From positions 1 to 36,076 of the forward strand of contig JAVBXM010000260.1 of the NCBI GenBank assembly GCA_030824585.1: a stretch of DNA of 36,076 nt, given 5' to 3'. The stretch's first letter is position 1. Each line of letters starts with the position of its first letter. The notes beneath the pieces are model-generated. The model was not told the DNA's origin, made no database searches, and was given only the letters and a program-made list of their open reading frames with translations. This document shows positions 26,424 through 35,302 of the stretch, one piece after another. The stretch is from Phaeospirillum sp. (GTDB taxonomy: Bacteria > Pseudomonadota > Alphaproteobacteria > Rhodospirillales > Magnetospirillaceae). The position numbers and the translations under genes were made by a program.

Positions 26424-26941
26424 CAGGGGCGCAGGGTCTTGTCGTGGCTGCGCTTGACCACGGCGACGCCCAGCACCCCCAGCGCGATGCCCCAGATGGG
26501 CGAGGTATTGACCAGGGCGGCGATGATGGCCGGCGCCTGGGCGGGATCGGCGATCACCGCCCAGGACACCGCAAGCATGGTGGTCGTCCAGGTCAGCGCC
26601 ACCGCATAGCCGAAGGTGGGGCGCCAGCACCGGACATAGCCGTCGTCCGAGGCGGCTTCGGCCCGCATGGTGGCGTTGATCTCGGCCAGTTGGCGGGTTT
26701 CCTCCCGCGACAGCTCGACCTCGTGGGCCAGCCAGGCCTGCTGCAGCTGCAGCGCCAGGGCCGGGTCGGCCTTGACGGCGGCCAGGGCGTCCTCGCCGCT
26801 GGCCTTGCCGGTGACGGTCCGGGCCACGCCGACCACCTGATCGGCGACCTTGGCCGCCGTCTCGGCATCGTCGCCGCCGATCCAGCGGATCAGGCCGGGC
26901 ACGAACTGGGCGAGGCCCAGGGCAATGGTGATGGGGTCCAT
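26423..26941 (-). CDS. Phage holin of the 3-TM (GTA-holin-like) family
   Basis: This 172-residue protein begins with an amphipathic/hydrophobic stretch (IALGLAQFVPGLIRWIGG), has a helical charged middle (EVELSREETRQLAEINATMRAEA) and then two clear membrane segments (FGYAVALTWTTTMLAVSWAVI and IWGIALGVLGVAVV), ending in basic residues. The layout and the motif WRPTFGYAVALTW are those of the 3TM holin family found in gene transfer agents and phages. It would permeabilise the inner membrane during lysis. It is the last gene of the prophage module; no endolysin is next to it. Confidence 0.82.
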   Translation of the reverse strand: MDPITIALGLAQFVPGLIRWIGGDDAETAAKVADQVVGVARTVTGKASGEDALAAVKADPALALQLQQAWLAHEVELSREETRQLAEINATMRAEAASDDGYVRCWRPTFGYAVALTWTTTMLAVSWAVIADPAQAPAIIAALVNTSPIWGIALGVLGVAVVKRSHDKTLRP

Positions 26942-27060
26942 GGTTGAGGTCTCCTGGAAGGGCGGGCATCAAATCCGATGCGCGCCACGACTTGCGGCCA
27001 TTGAGGCCGTGGCCCGACGCGCAAGGGCGCGAGGCCGCGTCGATCTATTGTCATCGCGCC

Positions 27061-27360
27061 TTAACGCGCGGCACTCTGGACGCCGTCCAGCTTGCCTTCG
27101 ATGCGGACCAGATGCTCGGTGAGCCGCTGCTCCACGTCCTTGAGATAGCCGGTGGTGGCATAGCTCTTGGCCACCTCCAGCTTATAGGCGGCCAGGGCTT
27201 CACGGGCCTGGCCCATGCCCACGTCGAGACGGTGCTCCAACTCGTCGATACGATGGTCGGCCTCGTGGCGAACCCGCCAGACGGTCATGGCCATGGCGCC
27301 CAGCACGGGCAGCTCGACGGCGGTGACCCACCAACGGGGGTCGAAAGCGATGGAATCCAT
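27061..27360 (-). CDS. Membrane-anchored coiled-coil phage protein
   Basis: This 99-residue protein has one N-terminal membrane segment (VTAVELPVLGAMAMTVW) and then a long charged helix (HRIDELEHRLDVGMGQAREALAAYKLEVAKS...), ending near DVEQRLTEHLVRIEGKLDG. This is the layout of phage lysis accessory or spanin-like proteins, but I do not recognise the family. The start at 27360 follows AGGAGA; upstream extension of the frame overlaps the terminase gene out of phase. Its place between terminase and holin supports a lysis role. Confidence 0.65.
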   Translation of the reverse strand: MDSIAFDPRWWVTAVELPVLGAMAMTVWRVRHEADHRIDELEHRLDVGMGQAREALAAYKLEVAKSYATTGYLKDVEQRLTEHLVRIEGKLDGVQSAAR

Positions 27361-27377
27361 GGAATGTCTCCTGAGAG

Positions 27378-28862
27378 TCAGAACTCGAAATCGTTGGGAG
27401 CCACCACCGCCCGGCCGCCGGGGCGCCAGTCGGGGCGGGCGCCCATGATTCCCGAAGGCCGCGACAGGCGCACCGGCTGGGACAGCAGGCAGCCGGCGAC
27501 GGCGTCGAGACCGTCGTCGCGGCCCTTGGCCCCCGGCTGCCATTCGCGCATCTCGGCGATGAAGGGAGTGTCCCAGACGCCGCGGTGGACGTGCAGCGCG
27601 CCGGCGGCCAGCACCGTGTCGAAGGCGTCGATGATGCGCTGGTCCTTGGCGCGCTTGCTATTGGCCTCGATGACGGCGCAGGCGATGCCGGCGCCCCCCA
27701 GTTCGCGGCGCAGCAGGCCGGGCAGGAAGCGGCCCAGCCCGTTGGTCTCCAACTGCACCGCCGGCAGATGGAGATCGGCCGCGAAGCGCGCCACCTGCCG
27801 GCACAGTTGGGTGGCCTCGTCGGTCTCGGTGCGGGCGGGATCGTGCTCGAGATAACGCACGCCATGCAGCCAGTAGAGACCCTCCTCGTCGGTGAACAGC
27901 GCCGCCACCACCGAGGCATCGCCCTTGCCGGGCGCGCCATAGGCCGGGTCCCACCAGCACGAGGCCGAGACCATGCGCCTGCCGCCGATGGTCAGCAGCG
28001 GGATGCCGTTGCCTTCGCCATAGGCCAGCTCGGCCTCGTAGAGACGCAGGCGGTCGGGATCGAGACGGCCGTCGGCGATGTTGACGGGCCGCAGCATCAT
28101 CTGGCTGTCGAACTTGTTGGGGCCGGAGCGCTTGCGGATGGCGCCGATGCGCTCGGCCGGAAAACGCTCGGGCCAGGCCGAGCGGCCCTTGCCATCGATC
28201 AGCGGCAGTTCCAGGCGATGGAAGCCGTCGAGGAACGGACGGCTCTCGCCGGTCTCCAGCCGGGGACGGTCGGCATAGATGGTGTAGTAGGAATGGGGGG
28301 TGCCCACGTAAAGCTGGGTGCCGCCCGGCACCATCACGTACTCGATCTCGGCCAGGCGCTCGCGCAGATCGGCCCGCTTGGGCGCCGTGTCGCAGGTGTT
28401 GGGCACCTCGACATCGTCGCAGATGACCATCTCGGCGCGCGAGCCGGTGATGTTGGCGCCGAGGCCCTTGGCGACCATGGAGGGATCGCGCAGTTCGCCC
28501 GGCCGGTTGACGGTGAACTGGTCGGCGGCCCATTGGTCGCGGCGCCGGGGCTTGAGCCCCTGGGTCAGGGGATGGCGCTCGACGATGCGCTTGACGTTTC
28601 TGACCATCTTCTTGGCCAGGGCCAGATCGGCGGCCAGCACCATGATGCGCAGGTCGGGATCGCAGGCCAGCGCCCAGGCGCAGAACAGGCCGACGATGGT
28701 CGACTTGCCGCTGGAGCGGAAGGCCATCAGCAGCAATTCCCGCTCGCGCCCGTGCCAGCGGGCGGCCAGCCAGCGGGCCATGCGCAACTGATGCCGGGGC
28801 GTGCCCAGGCCGAGGCGCTGGTTCCAGATCCAGACGAATTCGGGAAAGTTGGCGGTCTTCAT
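27378..28862 (-). CDS. Phage terminase large subunit
   Basis: This roughly 494-residue DNA packaging motor has a variant Walker A (AFRSSGKST, near residue 48), a Walker B (EMVICDDVEV) and a C-terminal RNase H-like nuclease domain with acidic residues in WWDPAYGAPGKGDASVV, QLETNG and DDGLDAVAG. It pumps phage DNA into proheads and cuts it, working with a small subunit. Two ATGs (28865 and 28862) overlap the stop of the upstream gene; I prefer 28862 because AGGAGG then has 5 bp spacing. Its position matches gp19 of T7. Confidence 0.93.
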   Translation of the reverse strand: MKTANFPEFVWIWNQRLGLGTPRHQLRMARWLAARWHGRERELLLMAFRSSGKSTIVGLFCAWALACDPDLRIMVLAADLALAKKMVRNVKRIVERHPLTQGLKPRRRDQWAADQFTVNRPGELRDPSMVAKGLGANITGSRAEMVICDDVEVPNTCDTAPKRADLRERLAEIEYVMVPGGTQLYVGTPHSYYTIYADRPRLETGESRPFLDGFHRLELPLIDGKGRSAWPERFPAERIGAIRKRSGPNKFDSQMMLRPVNIADGRLDPDRLRLYEAELAYGEGNGIPLLTIGGRRMVSASCWWDPAYGAPGKGDASVVAALFTDEEGLYWLHGVRYLEHDPARTETDEATQLCRQVARFAADLHLPAVQLETNGLGRFLPGLLRRELGGAGIACAVIEANSKRAKDQRIIDAFDTVLAAGALHVHRGVWDTPFIAEMREWQPGAKGRDDGLDAVAGCLLSQPVRLSRPSGIMGARPDWRPGGRAVVAPNDFEF

Positions 28863-29161
28863 CATTCCTCCTCGTCGGACTCGTCGAGAGCGTCGAGCGC
28901 CGCCCGGGCACCGGCCAGCAGACGTTCCATGCCGGCATCCCCGTCGGGCTCGGCGGAGCCCTCGGCCCAGCGGGCCAGCTTGACCAGCAGGTCCACATGG
29001 GCCAGCGCCGCCTTGGCCGCCGCGTGCCAGGCGGCAAAGCCCCTGGCGTCGGCGGGAGGCGAGGCGGCGGTGAAGTCCTCGTACCCGGCCAGCGCCGCCG
29101 CCACGCGATCGGGCAGCACGGCGGCCAGCCGGACACGCAGGCCGGACAGGTCCTCGGCCAT
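28862..29161 (-). CDS. Small protein in the small-terminase position
   Basis: This 99-residue, Ala-rich, mostly helical protein ends in an acidic tail (DALDESDEEE). I do not recognise a domain. Its gene overlaps the large terminase start (ATGA) and follows a terminator, so it opens the packaging transcript where T7-like phages carry the small terminase subunit. That role is inferred from position only. Confidence 0.6.
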   Translation of the reverse strand: MAEDLSGLRVRLAAVLPDRVAAALAGYEDFTAASPPADARGFAAWHAAAKAALAHVDLLVKLARWAEGSAEPDGDAGMERLLAGARAALDALDESDEEE

Positions 29162-29187
29162 GGTTGGTCTCCTCGTGGCGATTGGTG

Positions 29188-29224
29188 AAAAAAGAAACCC
29201 CGCCGCCCGGGGAAGGCGGCGGGG
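29188..29224 (-). terminator. Intrinsic terminator after the collar-type fibre gene
   Basis: On the minus strand CCCCGCCGCC (29224-29215) pairs with GGCGGCGGGG (29207-29198) over 10 bp, followed by TTTCTTTTTT. It ends the fibre transcript 13 bp after the stop at 29237. Confidence 0.88.
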
Positions 29225-29236
29225 AACAGCACTGAA

Positions 29237-30622
29237 CTAGGTCTTGATGATGTAGTGGAGGACCAGGGAGGGCTGCATGTTGTTGTGGCTGGCGCCGCCG
29301 CCGGCCGAGGAGGACATGGCGCTGCCAGGATGGGCGACACTTTCTCCCCCCACGTCACCCCAGCCATAGCCGCCAGACGAAGAAATGGGCACGGTGTGGG
29401 TGTGGCTCGGTATCTCGGCCGTGGTCAGAGTATGAGTCTCCTCGCCGACGGTCCCACCCAGCATCCTGTTGGCCAGACTACTACCCTGGCCGACGCCGAT
29501 GACGGTACGCCCCCGTAGGTCTGGCAAGTTAAAGGTCGTGGTTCCATTGCCGGCGCCATAGATGGTTCCGAGCACCGTGAACAGCGCGGCATAGGTGCTT
29601 CGGCTAACCGCCGAGCCATCGCAGGCCAGCCATCCTGCGGGGGCGGAGGCGCCGGCAAAAGGCGATACCAAGCCGGTAGGGGCCGCCCCCAGGCCGGTGA
29701 GCGCCGAACCGTCCACTGCCGGCAGCTTGGCATTGTCATCGAGCATTACCACTTGGCCAGCGGCGACACCCACATCCTTGGCGGCAGCGCTCCCCAGGAC
29801 GGGCTTACCGGACAGGTCAACATAGGCGCCCGATGAAGCCACAATGGCGAGGCCAAGCGTCGCCCGCTGGGCACTCGCATCGGCATCATCTATCAGGGCG
29901 CGGCCGGCGGTGGTGAGATTGGCGGCGACCCAATCCAGATCGCCGTCATGGGCCTGAACCGAATTGCCGATATCCGAGGACTGCAAGGCACTGTCGGCCC
30001 TGGCGCCCTGGGCGGCGGTGGCGAAATCGCCCTCGGCGCGAAGGGCGGCGCTGCCCAGGCCCAGATTGTTCCGCGCCGTCACCGTGTCGGGCAGATCGGC
30101 CAGATTCTGGCTCTTGCGGAGAAAATCCGGCACGTCGGCCTGGGCCAGATTGACCAGGGCATCGGCCGAACCGTTCCAGCCGATCGCCTTGCCGGCTTCG
30201 GGGGCCGGCAGGCTGAGGTCCAGCGGCTGCGACAGGTCGGCCGACAGCGGGCGCCGGACCGAGCGCGACACCTGCTCGTCCAGTTCCTGCAGGGCCGCGA
30301 CGTTGCGGTCGACCGCGTCGTTGAGCTCGTGCGGGGTGGGGGCGCGCTCATCGAGGAAGTCGTCGGTGCGGGCATAGGTCTGCCTGCGCCGCAGGGTGAT
30401 GCGCACCCCGCTGGCCGGAGCGTCGGTGAAGATCACCGCGCCGCCGGTGCTCGAGCCCTCGCCCACCACGGTGTAGCCGGTGGCGACCAGGGTGGAATTG
30501 GCCCGAACCTCGATGTCGCCGGCCTGGAAGATGGGGAAGGAAAAGGGAAAGACGCTCCTGGCGCCGTCGGCCAGGGCCTGCGTCACCGGCGAGACGTCGG
30601 GAATACGGATGTGAGACGTCAT
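29237..30622 (-). CDS. Phage tail fibre with collar domain
   Basis: This 461-residue protein begins with a T7-fibre-like particle-binding domain (residues 1-150: VFPFSFPIFQAGDIEV, GVRITLRRRQTYARTDDF, APTPHELNDAVDRNVAALQEL), has a central rod with TARNNLGLGSAA and GRALIDDADASAQRATLGL, and ends with a phage tail-collar domain (PAGWLACDGSAVSRSTYAAL, GNGTTTFNLPDLRGRTVIG, IPSHTHT). It should form a trimeric receptor-binding fibre. The N-terminal domain is paralogous to that of the fibre at 32087-33379. Terminators flank it on both sides, so it may be expressed independently. Confidence 0.88.
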   Translation of the reverse strand: MTSHIRIPDVSPVTQALADGARSVFPFSFPIFQAGDIEVRANSTLVATGYTVVGEGSSTGGAVIFTDAPASGVRITLRRRQTYARTDDFLDERAPTPHELNDAVDRNVAALQELDEQVSRSVRRPLSADLSQPLDLSLPAPEAGKAIGWNGSADALVNLAQADVPDFLRKSQNLADLPDTVTARNNLGLGSAALRAEGDFATAAQGARADSALQSSDIGNSVQAHDGDLDWVAANLTTAGRALIDDADASAQRATLGLAIVASSGAYVDLSGKPVLGSAAAKDVGVAAGQVVMLDDNAKLPAVDGSALTGLGAAPTGLVSPFAGASAPAGWLACDGSAVSRSTYAALFTVLGTIYGAGNGTTTFNLPDLRGRTVIGVGQGSSLANRMLGGTVGEETHTLTTAEIPSHTHTVPISSSGGYGWGDVGGESVAHPGSAMSSSAGGGASHNNMQPSLVLHYIIKT

Positions 30623-30643
30623 GGGACATTCCTTTCGGACATG

Positions 30644-30674
30644 AAAAAGCCCGCCGGTCGGAATGACCGGCGGG
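30644..30674 (-). terminator. Intrinsic terminator between the two fibre modules
   Basis: On the minus strand CCCGCCGGTC (30674-30665) pairs with GACCGGCGGG (30659-30650) around ATTCC, then CTTTTT. It sits between the short protein ending at 30702 and the collar-type fibre gene starting at 30622. Confidence 0.88.
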
Positions 30675-30701
30675 TCGGCTTTCCCTTTGGGGGAAACGGG
30701 T

Positions 30702-31049
30702 TCAGGGGATCAGATCGGCCCGAAGCGCGTCCGCCTGGGCCTTCAGGTCGCCCAGATAGGCCACGTCGCCGGAATCCGGCGCCAGGCCGGCGATCTGGGC
30801 GTCGAGAATCGCCCGCAGCGGACGGACGCTCCTGGCGTCGAGCTGGGCCAGCCTGGCGTGGATGGCGGCGTTGATCCGTTCGCCGGGAAGGTCCGGAGAA
30901 ACAAACGCCCCGCCGTCCCAGGCATCGCCGATGGCGGCGGTATCGGAGGCAACGGCGGTGGCTCCTTCCGGTGGCGCCCAACCGTTGTCGGGGGCGAACA
31001 TCACCACATTGGTCACCACCCCGGCTTCGATGATTGCTGTGCGAATCAT
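30702..31049 (-). CDS. Fibre-associated phage protein (possible chaperone)
   Basis: This 115-residue protein begins MIRTAIIEAGVVTNVVMF, followed by DNGWAPPEGATAVASDTAAIGDAWDGGAFVSP, a beta domain often seen at the N-terminus of tail-fibre assembly proteins, and then a helical C-terminus. The start at 31049 is 2 bp from the stop of the Gly-rich gene, with GAGG upstream. It is likely to help fold or attach the fibre tip; I am not sure of the family. Confidence 0.65.
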   Translation of the reverse strand: MIRTAIIEAGVVTNVVMFAPDNGWAPPEGATAVASDTAAIGDAWDGGAFVSPDLPGERINAAIHARLAQLDARSVRPLRAILDAQIAGLAPDSGDVAYLGDLKAQADALRADLIP

Positions 31050-31051
31050 GG

Positions 31052-31654
31052 TCAGTACCTCACGATCACAATGCCTTGCTGTCCGCTGGTCGCGCCCCAG
31101 GGGCCCGCGCCGCCGGCCGCGCCGATCGTCACGGGGATGACCTGGCCCGGCGTGACCGGAAGAATCGCCATGGTTTGACCGCCGCATCCCCCGGCAATCG
31201 GCCCTCCGCCATTGCCGTAATTGGACCCGGCTCTGGTCGCCGCGCCATTGACGGCGATTGCGCCGGCCGGCGACATTTCGGCTATTTGCGTGACGTGCCC
31301 GCACGGGCCCGCCCCGCTGCTGCCGTTGTCATACCAGCCGGCGGTGCCGCCGGACGCACCGATCAGGGAACCAAACGACGACGAGCCGCCGCTGCCGCCG
31401 AAGCTGCTGCCGTTGGGAAAGGCTCCGCCGCCGCCGCCGCCCGTGACCTGGACGGCAACCATCGTCACGCCGGCCGGGACGGTAAACGACCCGGACGCGG
31501 TGAAGGACTGGACGTTGGAGAACGGAACCACCGACAGCGCCGCCCACGCCCCATCGCCGCGCAGATAGGTGCTGGCGGACGGGCTGCCCGTACCCAGCCC
31601 GGCGAACCGGGGCGCCCCGCTCAGGGGAGCCCCGAGCAGACCAAGGGGCCGCAT
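31052..31654 (-). CDS. Glycine-rich phage tail tip protein
   Basis: This 200-residue protein opens with GTGSPSASTYLRGDGAWAAL, a motif common at fibre rod ends, then FTASGSFTVPAGVTMVAVQVTGGGGGGAF and long Gly-rich stretches, ending in GIVIVRY. Glycine-rich domains of this sort form receptor-binding tips with polyglycine helices in several phages. It lies directly after the structural gene at 31656 (1-bp gap), in one transcript with the first fibre, and is probably its distal tip. Confidence 0.78.
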   Translation of the reverse strand: MRPLGLLGAPLSGAPRFAGLGTGSPSASTYLRGDGAWAALSVVPFSNVQSFTASGSFTVPAGVTMVAVQVTGGGGGGAFPNGSSFGGSGGSSSFGSLIGASGGTAGWYDNGSSGAGPCGHVTQIAEMSPAGAIAVNGAATRAGSNYGNGGGPIAGGCGGQTMAILPVTPGQVIPVTIGAAGGAGPWGATSGQQGIVIVRY

Positions 31655-31655
31655 C

Positions 31656-32075
31656 CTAGTAGTCCTTGCGCTGGGCGCTGACCACCACGCCGCCCGCCAG
31701 GGCGATGCCGATGGCGGCGTAGAGCTTCCAGCCCGGCTGCAGGCGCAGCGGGTTGAACTCGGTGATGGCGGTGCCGTCGATATGGGCCAGCGTGGTCGGG
31801 ACGCAGGCGGTGGTCTGGGCCATGGTGTAGGCGGGCATCAGGGCCGAGGCGATGAACCAGTAGCCAACACCGTCATGGGCGTAAAGCTGTACCTGGGTGG
31901 CGGTCACCGTGGCGCGGGGCAGGGCGGCGACATGGGTGTATTCGGAACCGTTGGTTCCGGCGGAAGACAGCAGCACGGCGTTGACGCCGTCGCCATAGCT
32001 GGTCTTGGCGGCCGTGCAAAGACAAACGTCGAGCGCCATGCCCTGGGCGAAGGCGGCGGTATTGGTCACGGTCAT
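31656..32075 (-). CDS. Phage structural protein of unknown function
   Basis: This 139-residue, beta-rich, Ala/Thr-rich protein (VTNTAAFAQGMALDVCLCTAAKTSYGD...) has no domain that I recognise. AAGGAG precedes the ATG. It sits between the first fibre and the Gly-rich tip protein and may be part of the fibre or its connector. Confidence 0.65.
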   Translation of the reverse strand: MTVTNTAAFAQGMALDVCLCTAAKTSYGDGVNAVLLSSAGTNGSEYTHVAALPRATVTATQVQLYAHDGVGYWFIASALMPAYTMAQTTACVPTTLAHIDGTAITEFNPLRLQPGWKLYAAIGIALAGGVVVSAQRKDY

Positions 32076-32086
32076 TTGAGGTCTCC

Positions 32087-33379
32087 TTAGCTGGCGAGAG
32101 CCGCCGCCATGGCATGCAGGGCGGCGGTGTTGGGCAGGTTGGCGGCGGCATTGCCGCTGTTCTTGGTGGCGGCGCTGCCGAGGCCGAGCGTCGTCCGCTG
32201 GGCGGCGGCGTCGGCATCGCCGATCAGGGCGCGGCCGGCGGCGCTCAGGCCGATCAGGGCTTCCACCCCGCCCTGGTCGACGGCGATGGTCACGGTGTCG
32301 CCGGCCGCATCGGTGGAGATGGACAGCGCGGTCCCCGCCATCAGGTTCAGCGTGTCGTCGGCCTGGTCGGCGGAAAGGGTGTCCTGGCCGGCCACGGCCA
32401 CATGGGTGAAGGTATAGATTCCGACGGCCGCCTGGGCCTGGGCGGCCGACAGCGCCGCCGACGAAGCGGACCCCGCCGCGCTCAATTCCGAGGCATGGGC
32501 CGAGGACCGGCTGGCCGAGGCGGCACTGGCCGCCGCCTGGGTGGTCGCCGCGTCGGCGGCGGTAGTGGTCTGGGCGGCGGCGGCGGCGGCGGCCGAAAGG
32601 GTGGCGGCGGCCTCGCTCGCCTGGGCGGCGGTCTGCGACAGGGCGGCGGCGGCGGCCGAGGCTTCGGCGACGGCGCGGCTGGCCTGCACCACCGCCCGGT
32701 CATCGGCCACCCCGGCCTTGTCGGTCGCCACGGCGGCACGGTCGGCGCCGGTCACCACCACGTCGGCATCGCAGACCGCCCGGGCCGTCACCGCGCCGGT
32801 GGCCGAGGTCGCGGCCAAGGCCTGGCTGGCCAGGGCGGCGGCGGCACTGTCGGCGGCGGCCCGGGCCTGGGTGTTGGCCTGGGCCAGGATGGCATCCATG
32901 TCGGCGACGCTGTTGACCAGGCCGTCGCCGGAATCGTTCCAGCGGATGGCCCGGCCCGGCGTCGGCTCCGGCAAGGTCAGGTCGGCGATGGACAGGCTGC
33001 GGAACGACCGCTTCACCGTCAGGGCGGCATCGTCGGCCACCTGCTGCAGCGCCGCCATCTGGTAATAGAGGGCGTCGTTGAGCGGCTTGGCCTCGACGGC
33101 GGTGTCGGGAAACTCGGCGGTGCGCTTCAGCGTCATGCGCCGCCGCAGCGTCACCAAGGTGGAAGCGGGCGGCGGGACGATGAAGATCACCGTGCCGCCC
33201 ACCGCCACCCCGACCCCGGACACCGAATAGGCGCCGGCGGCCTGCTGCACATGATCGACCCACACCTCCATGTCCTGGGCATCGAAGATCGGGAAGGTGA
33301 AGGGAAAGGCGGTCTGGATGCCGTTGGCCGAATAGTGGGCGCGCGGCACGACGTCGATGACCTGGGTATATGTGGTCAT
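32087..33379 (-). CDS. Phage tail fibre with T7-like N-terminus and Ala-rich coiled coil
   Basis: This 430-residue protein has an N-terminal particle-binding domain (FPFTFPIFDAQDMEVWVDHVQ, LVTLRRRMTLKRTAEFPD, PLNDALYYQMAALQQVADDAAL), then about 150 residues of Ala/Ser/Thr-rich helical repeat suited to a trimeric coiled coil, and an end reading GRALIGDADAAAQRTTLGLGSAATKNSG. It lacks a receptor-binding head, which the following small structural and Gly-rich proteins may supply. It follows the nozzle gene after 21 bp, where T7 would instead have internal virion genes. Confidence 0.85.
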   Translation of the reverse strand: MTTYTQVIDVVPRAHYSANGIQTAFPFTFPIFDAQDMEVWVDHVQQAAGAYSVSGVGVAVGGTVIFIVPPPASTLVTLRRRMTLKRTAEFPDTAVEAKPLNDALYYQMAALQQVADDAALTVKRSFRSLSIADLTLPEPTPGRAIRWNDSGDGLVNSVADMDAILAQANTQARAAADSAAAALASQALAATSATGAVTARAVCDADVVVTGADRAAVATDKAGVADDRAVVQASRAVAEASAAAAALSQTAAQASEAAATLSAAAAAAAQTTTAADAATTQAAASAASASRSSAHASELSAAGSASSAALSAAQAQAAVGIYTFTHVAVAGQDTLSADQADDTLNLMAGTALSISTDAAGDTVTIAVDQGGVEALIGLSAAGRALIGDADAAAQRTTLGLGSAATKNSGNAAANLPNTAALHAMAAALAS

Positions 33380-33400
33380 GGTTTGTTCTCCATTATTTTG

Positions 33401-35302
33401 CTAATCCGTGCCCTTGACCTCGGTGGACACCGAAATCACCGTGCAGGGCAGCGGCAGGTCCTGTTCGATCCGCCACAGGGGCTGCATGGCATCGCGGGTC
33501 CAGCCGATGGCGCGGACCCTGACATCGCCGGAAAAGGCCGGCGGCCGGGTGGTAAACCGCTCGGCGCCGCGCCGCCGGAACGGGATCGGCGTGGCGCCGC
33601 GCCCGGTGTCGATGAACAGCGCCTTGGTGTCCAGCACCCGGAAGCAGGCCTGGACCAGGCGGACGGCCCGACCGGCCGCCATGGGCTGCCCGGCCGAGGC
33701 CTGGGGCGGCAGCGGTTCGATACGGTGGGCATAGGCCAGCCCGGCCTCGATAGCGGCGGCCGGCTGCGGCAGGGTGATCTGTCCGCCCTCCACCGTCACC
33801 TCGGCGACGGACGTTCCATCCATCAGCACCCGTATGCTCCGGCCGTTCAGGTGATCGAGCCCGCTCCACACCGTGGCCGGGGCTTGGCGGGTTCCGGCCA
33901 GGGCGGCGTCCAGGTTGAGGGCGTCGTCAAAGCATTCGATGACGTGGCTGCCGTTCCGCTCGACCAGCACATGGGTCTCGCCGTCCACCACCGCCACCGA
34001 GCGGAACGCTCCCGCCGTCTCGAACACCGTCCAGGCGGTGACCTTCTCGGCGCGGTAGACGGTCAGCGTCGCCATGAGGCCGTCCGCCATGACCACGTGG
34101 AACAGGCGGCGGCCGGAATCGTAGTCCTGGTCCACCGGGCGGCTCATCAGGTGCTTGGCCACCATGGCGAGGTCGTTGGCCTGATAGGCCTGGTCCACGT
34201 CGGCGAACAGGAATTCGCGCAGGTCGCGGCCGCTGCGCGAGATGAAATGGGTGGCGCCGTCCACGTCGCGGGGCGGCACCGAGCGGTCCACCGGCGACCC
34301 CACCCGGGTCTGGCGGTTGAGCTGGATCTTGGTGGGGGTGAGCGGCGCTCCCACCACCATCCATTCCGCCCCCGAGGTAAAGACCTGCAGGTGGCGGCCG
34401 GAAAACACCGCCCGGATGGCGTCCACCTGGGTGGACAGCAGGCTGAACTCGATGGCCTCGTCGTCCAGCCCGGTGCCCAGGTCGAAGTTGAACAGGTCCA
34501 TGGATTTGGACAGCCACAGCCGGTTGGGCAGATCGCGCGAGCCGCCGATGGCCAGCCGCCCCTGGTGGAAGCAGGCCGAGACCGGCCAGCCGCGCAGGGA
34601 CGAGAAGGATTGCTCCTCCCAATCCTTGGTGGCGGCGGTGCCGCCCAGGGTCTGCTTGACCTCGGCGCCGGCCTGGGTGGCCGAGGCGACCGAGGTGATC
34701 AGCACCTGCTTGCCGCCCACCCGGAAGCGCAGCCCCACATGGGCGGCCTGAAACACCGCCGCCGAGGCAAAGAGCGTGATGGACCCGCCGGTGCCGCTGG
34801 GGGTCAGGGTCACCGCGTCCTCGGCGAACTTGTGGCTGGGGAGGTGGAGAACGCCGCTCTCCTCGTAGTAACTCCACTCGGCGATGGTCCAGGTGTTCAG
34901 CCCGGTCCGGGTGATCCTGCGCGGCGCCACGTCGGGATGGACGACCAGCAAGGTGTCGGCGCTCTGGGTCCAGTTCAACTGGGCGATCTGCGCCGCGCTC
35001 CACGGCGTCGCCAGCCCGGCCACCTTGTCGCCCTCGGCGTAGATGTCGAGCCAGCCGTCGGAGAGCGCCAGCAGGTAGGTCTGCTCGGTATTGAACTCGA
35101 AGGCGATCAGACGGCCGGCCCCACGGGCGCCGGCCACATGGCGCAGGCCGGGACGGCGGCGGACGCCGCCGATGGGGGCCACCACCACGTTGCGCAGGCA
35201 TCGCGCCCCGTTGGCGTAAAGCGCCAGGTCGCCACGCCCGGCCAGGTCCACGTCGACCTCGCCGGCAGTGAAGCTGGTCTTGGTGAAGATCGGCAGGCTC
35301 AT
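33401..35302 (-). CDS. Phage tail nozzle protein (gp12-like tail tubular protein B)
   Basis: This 633-residue protein begins MSLPIFTKTSFTAGEVDVDL..., has the RNVVVAPIGGVRRRPGLRHVA motif and beta-propeller-like segments (FHQGRLAIGGSRDLPNRLWLS, FISRSGRDLREFLFADVDQAY), and matches podovirus nozzle proteins. It forms the hexameric tail tip through which DNA passes. I set the start at 35302 because it overlaps the adaptor stop (ATGA) and gives the family N-terminus; upstream frame extension overlaps the adaptor gene. Confidence 0.85.
   Translation of the reverse strand: MSLPIFTKTSFTAGEVDVDLAGRGDLALYANGARCLRNVVVAPIGGVRRRPGLRHVAGARGAGRLIAFEFNTEQTYLLALSDGWLDIYAEGDKVAGLATPWSAAQIAQLNWTQSADTLLVVHPDVAPRRITRTGLNTWTIAEWSYYEESGVLHLPSHKFAEDAVTLTPSGTGGSITLFASAAVFQAAHVGLRFRVGGKQVLITSVASATQAGAEVKQTLGGTAATKDWEEQSFSSLRGWPVSACFHQGRLAIGGSRDLPNRLWLSKSMDLFNFDLGTGLDDEAIEFSLLSTQVDAIRAVFSGRHLQVFTSGAEWMVVGAPLTPTKIQLNRQTRVGSPVDRSVPPRDVDGATHFISRSGRDLREFLFADVDQAYQANDLAMVAKHLMSRPVDQDYDSGRRLFHVVMADGLMATLTVYRAEKVTAWTVFETAGAFRSVAVVDGETHVLVERNGSHVIECFDDALNLDAALAGTRQAPATVWSGLDHLNGRSIRVLMDGTSVAEVTVEGGQITLPQPAAAIEAGLAYAHRIEPLPPQASAGQPMAAGRAVRLVQACFRVLDTKALFIDTGRGATPIPFRRRGAERFTTRPPAFSGDVRVRAIGWTRDAMQPLWRIEQDLPLPCTVISVSTEVKGTD

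Noticed and set aside
26423-29161. Gene transfer agent cluster, suggested by the GTA-type holin family
   Set aside because: The neighbouring adaptor, nozzle and fibre proteins are podovirus-type, not the siphovirus-like tail of gene transfer agents.
31052-31654. CRISPR or tandem-repeat array suggested by repeated GGC/GCC tracts
   Set aside because: The repeats are Gly codons of a tail tip protein; there is no regular repeat-spacer structure anywhere in the window.
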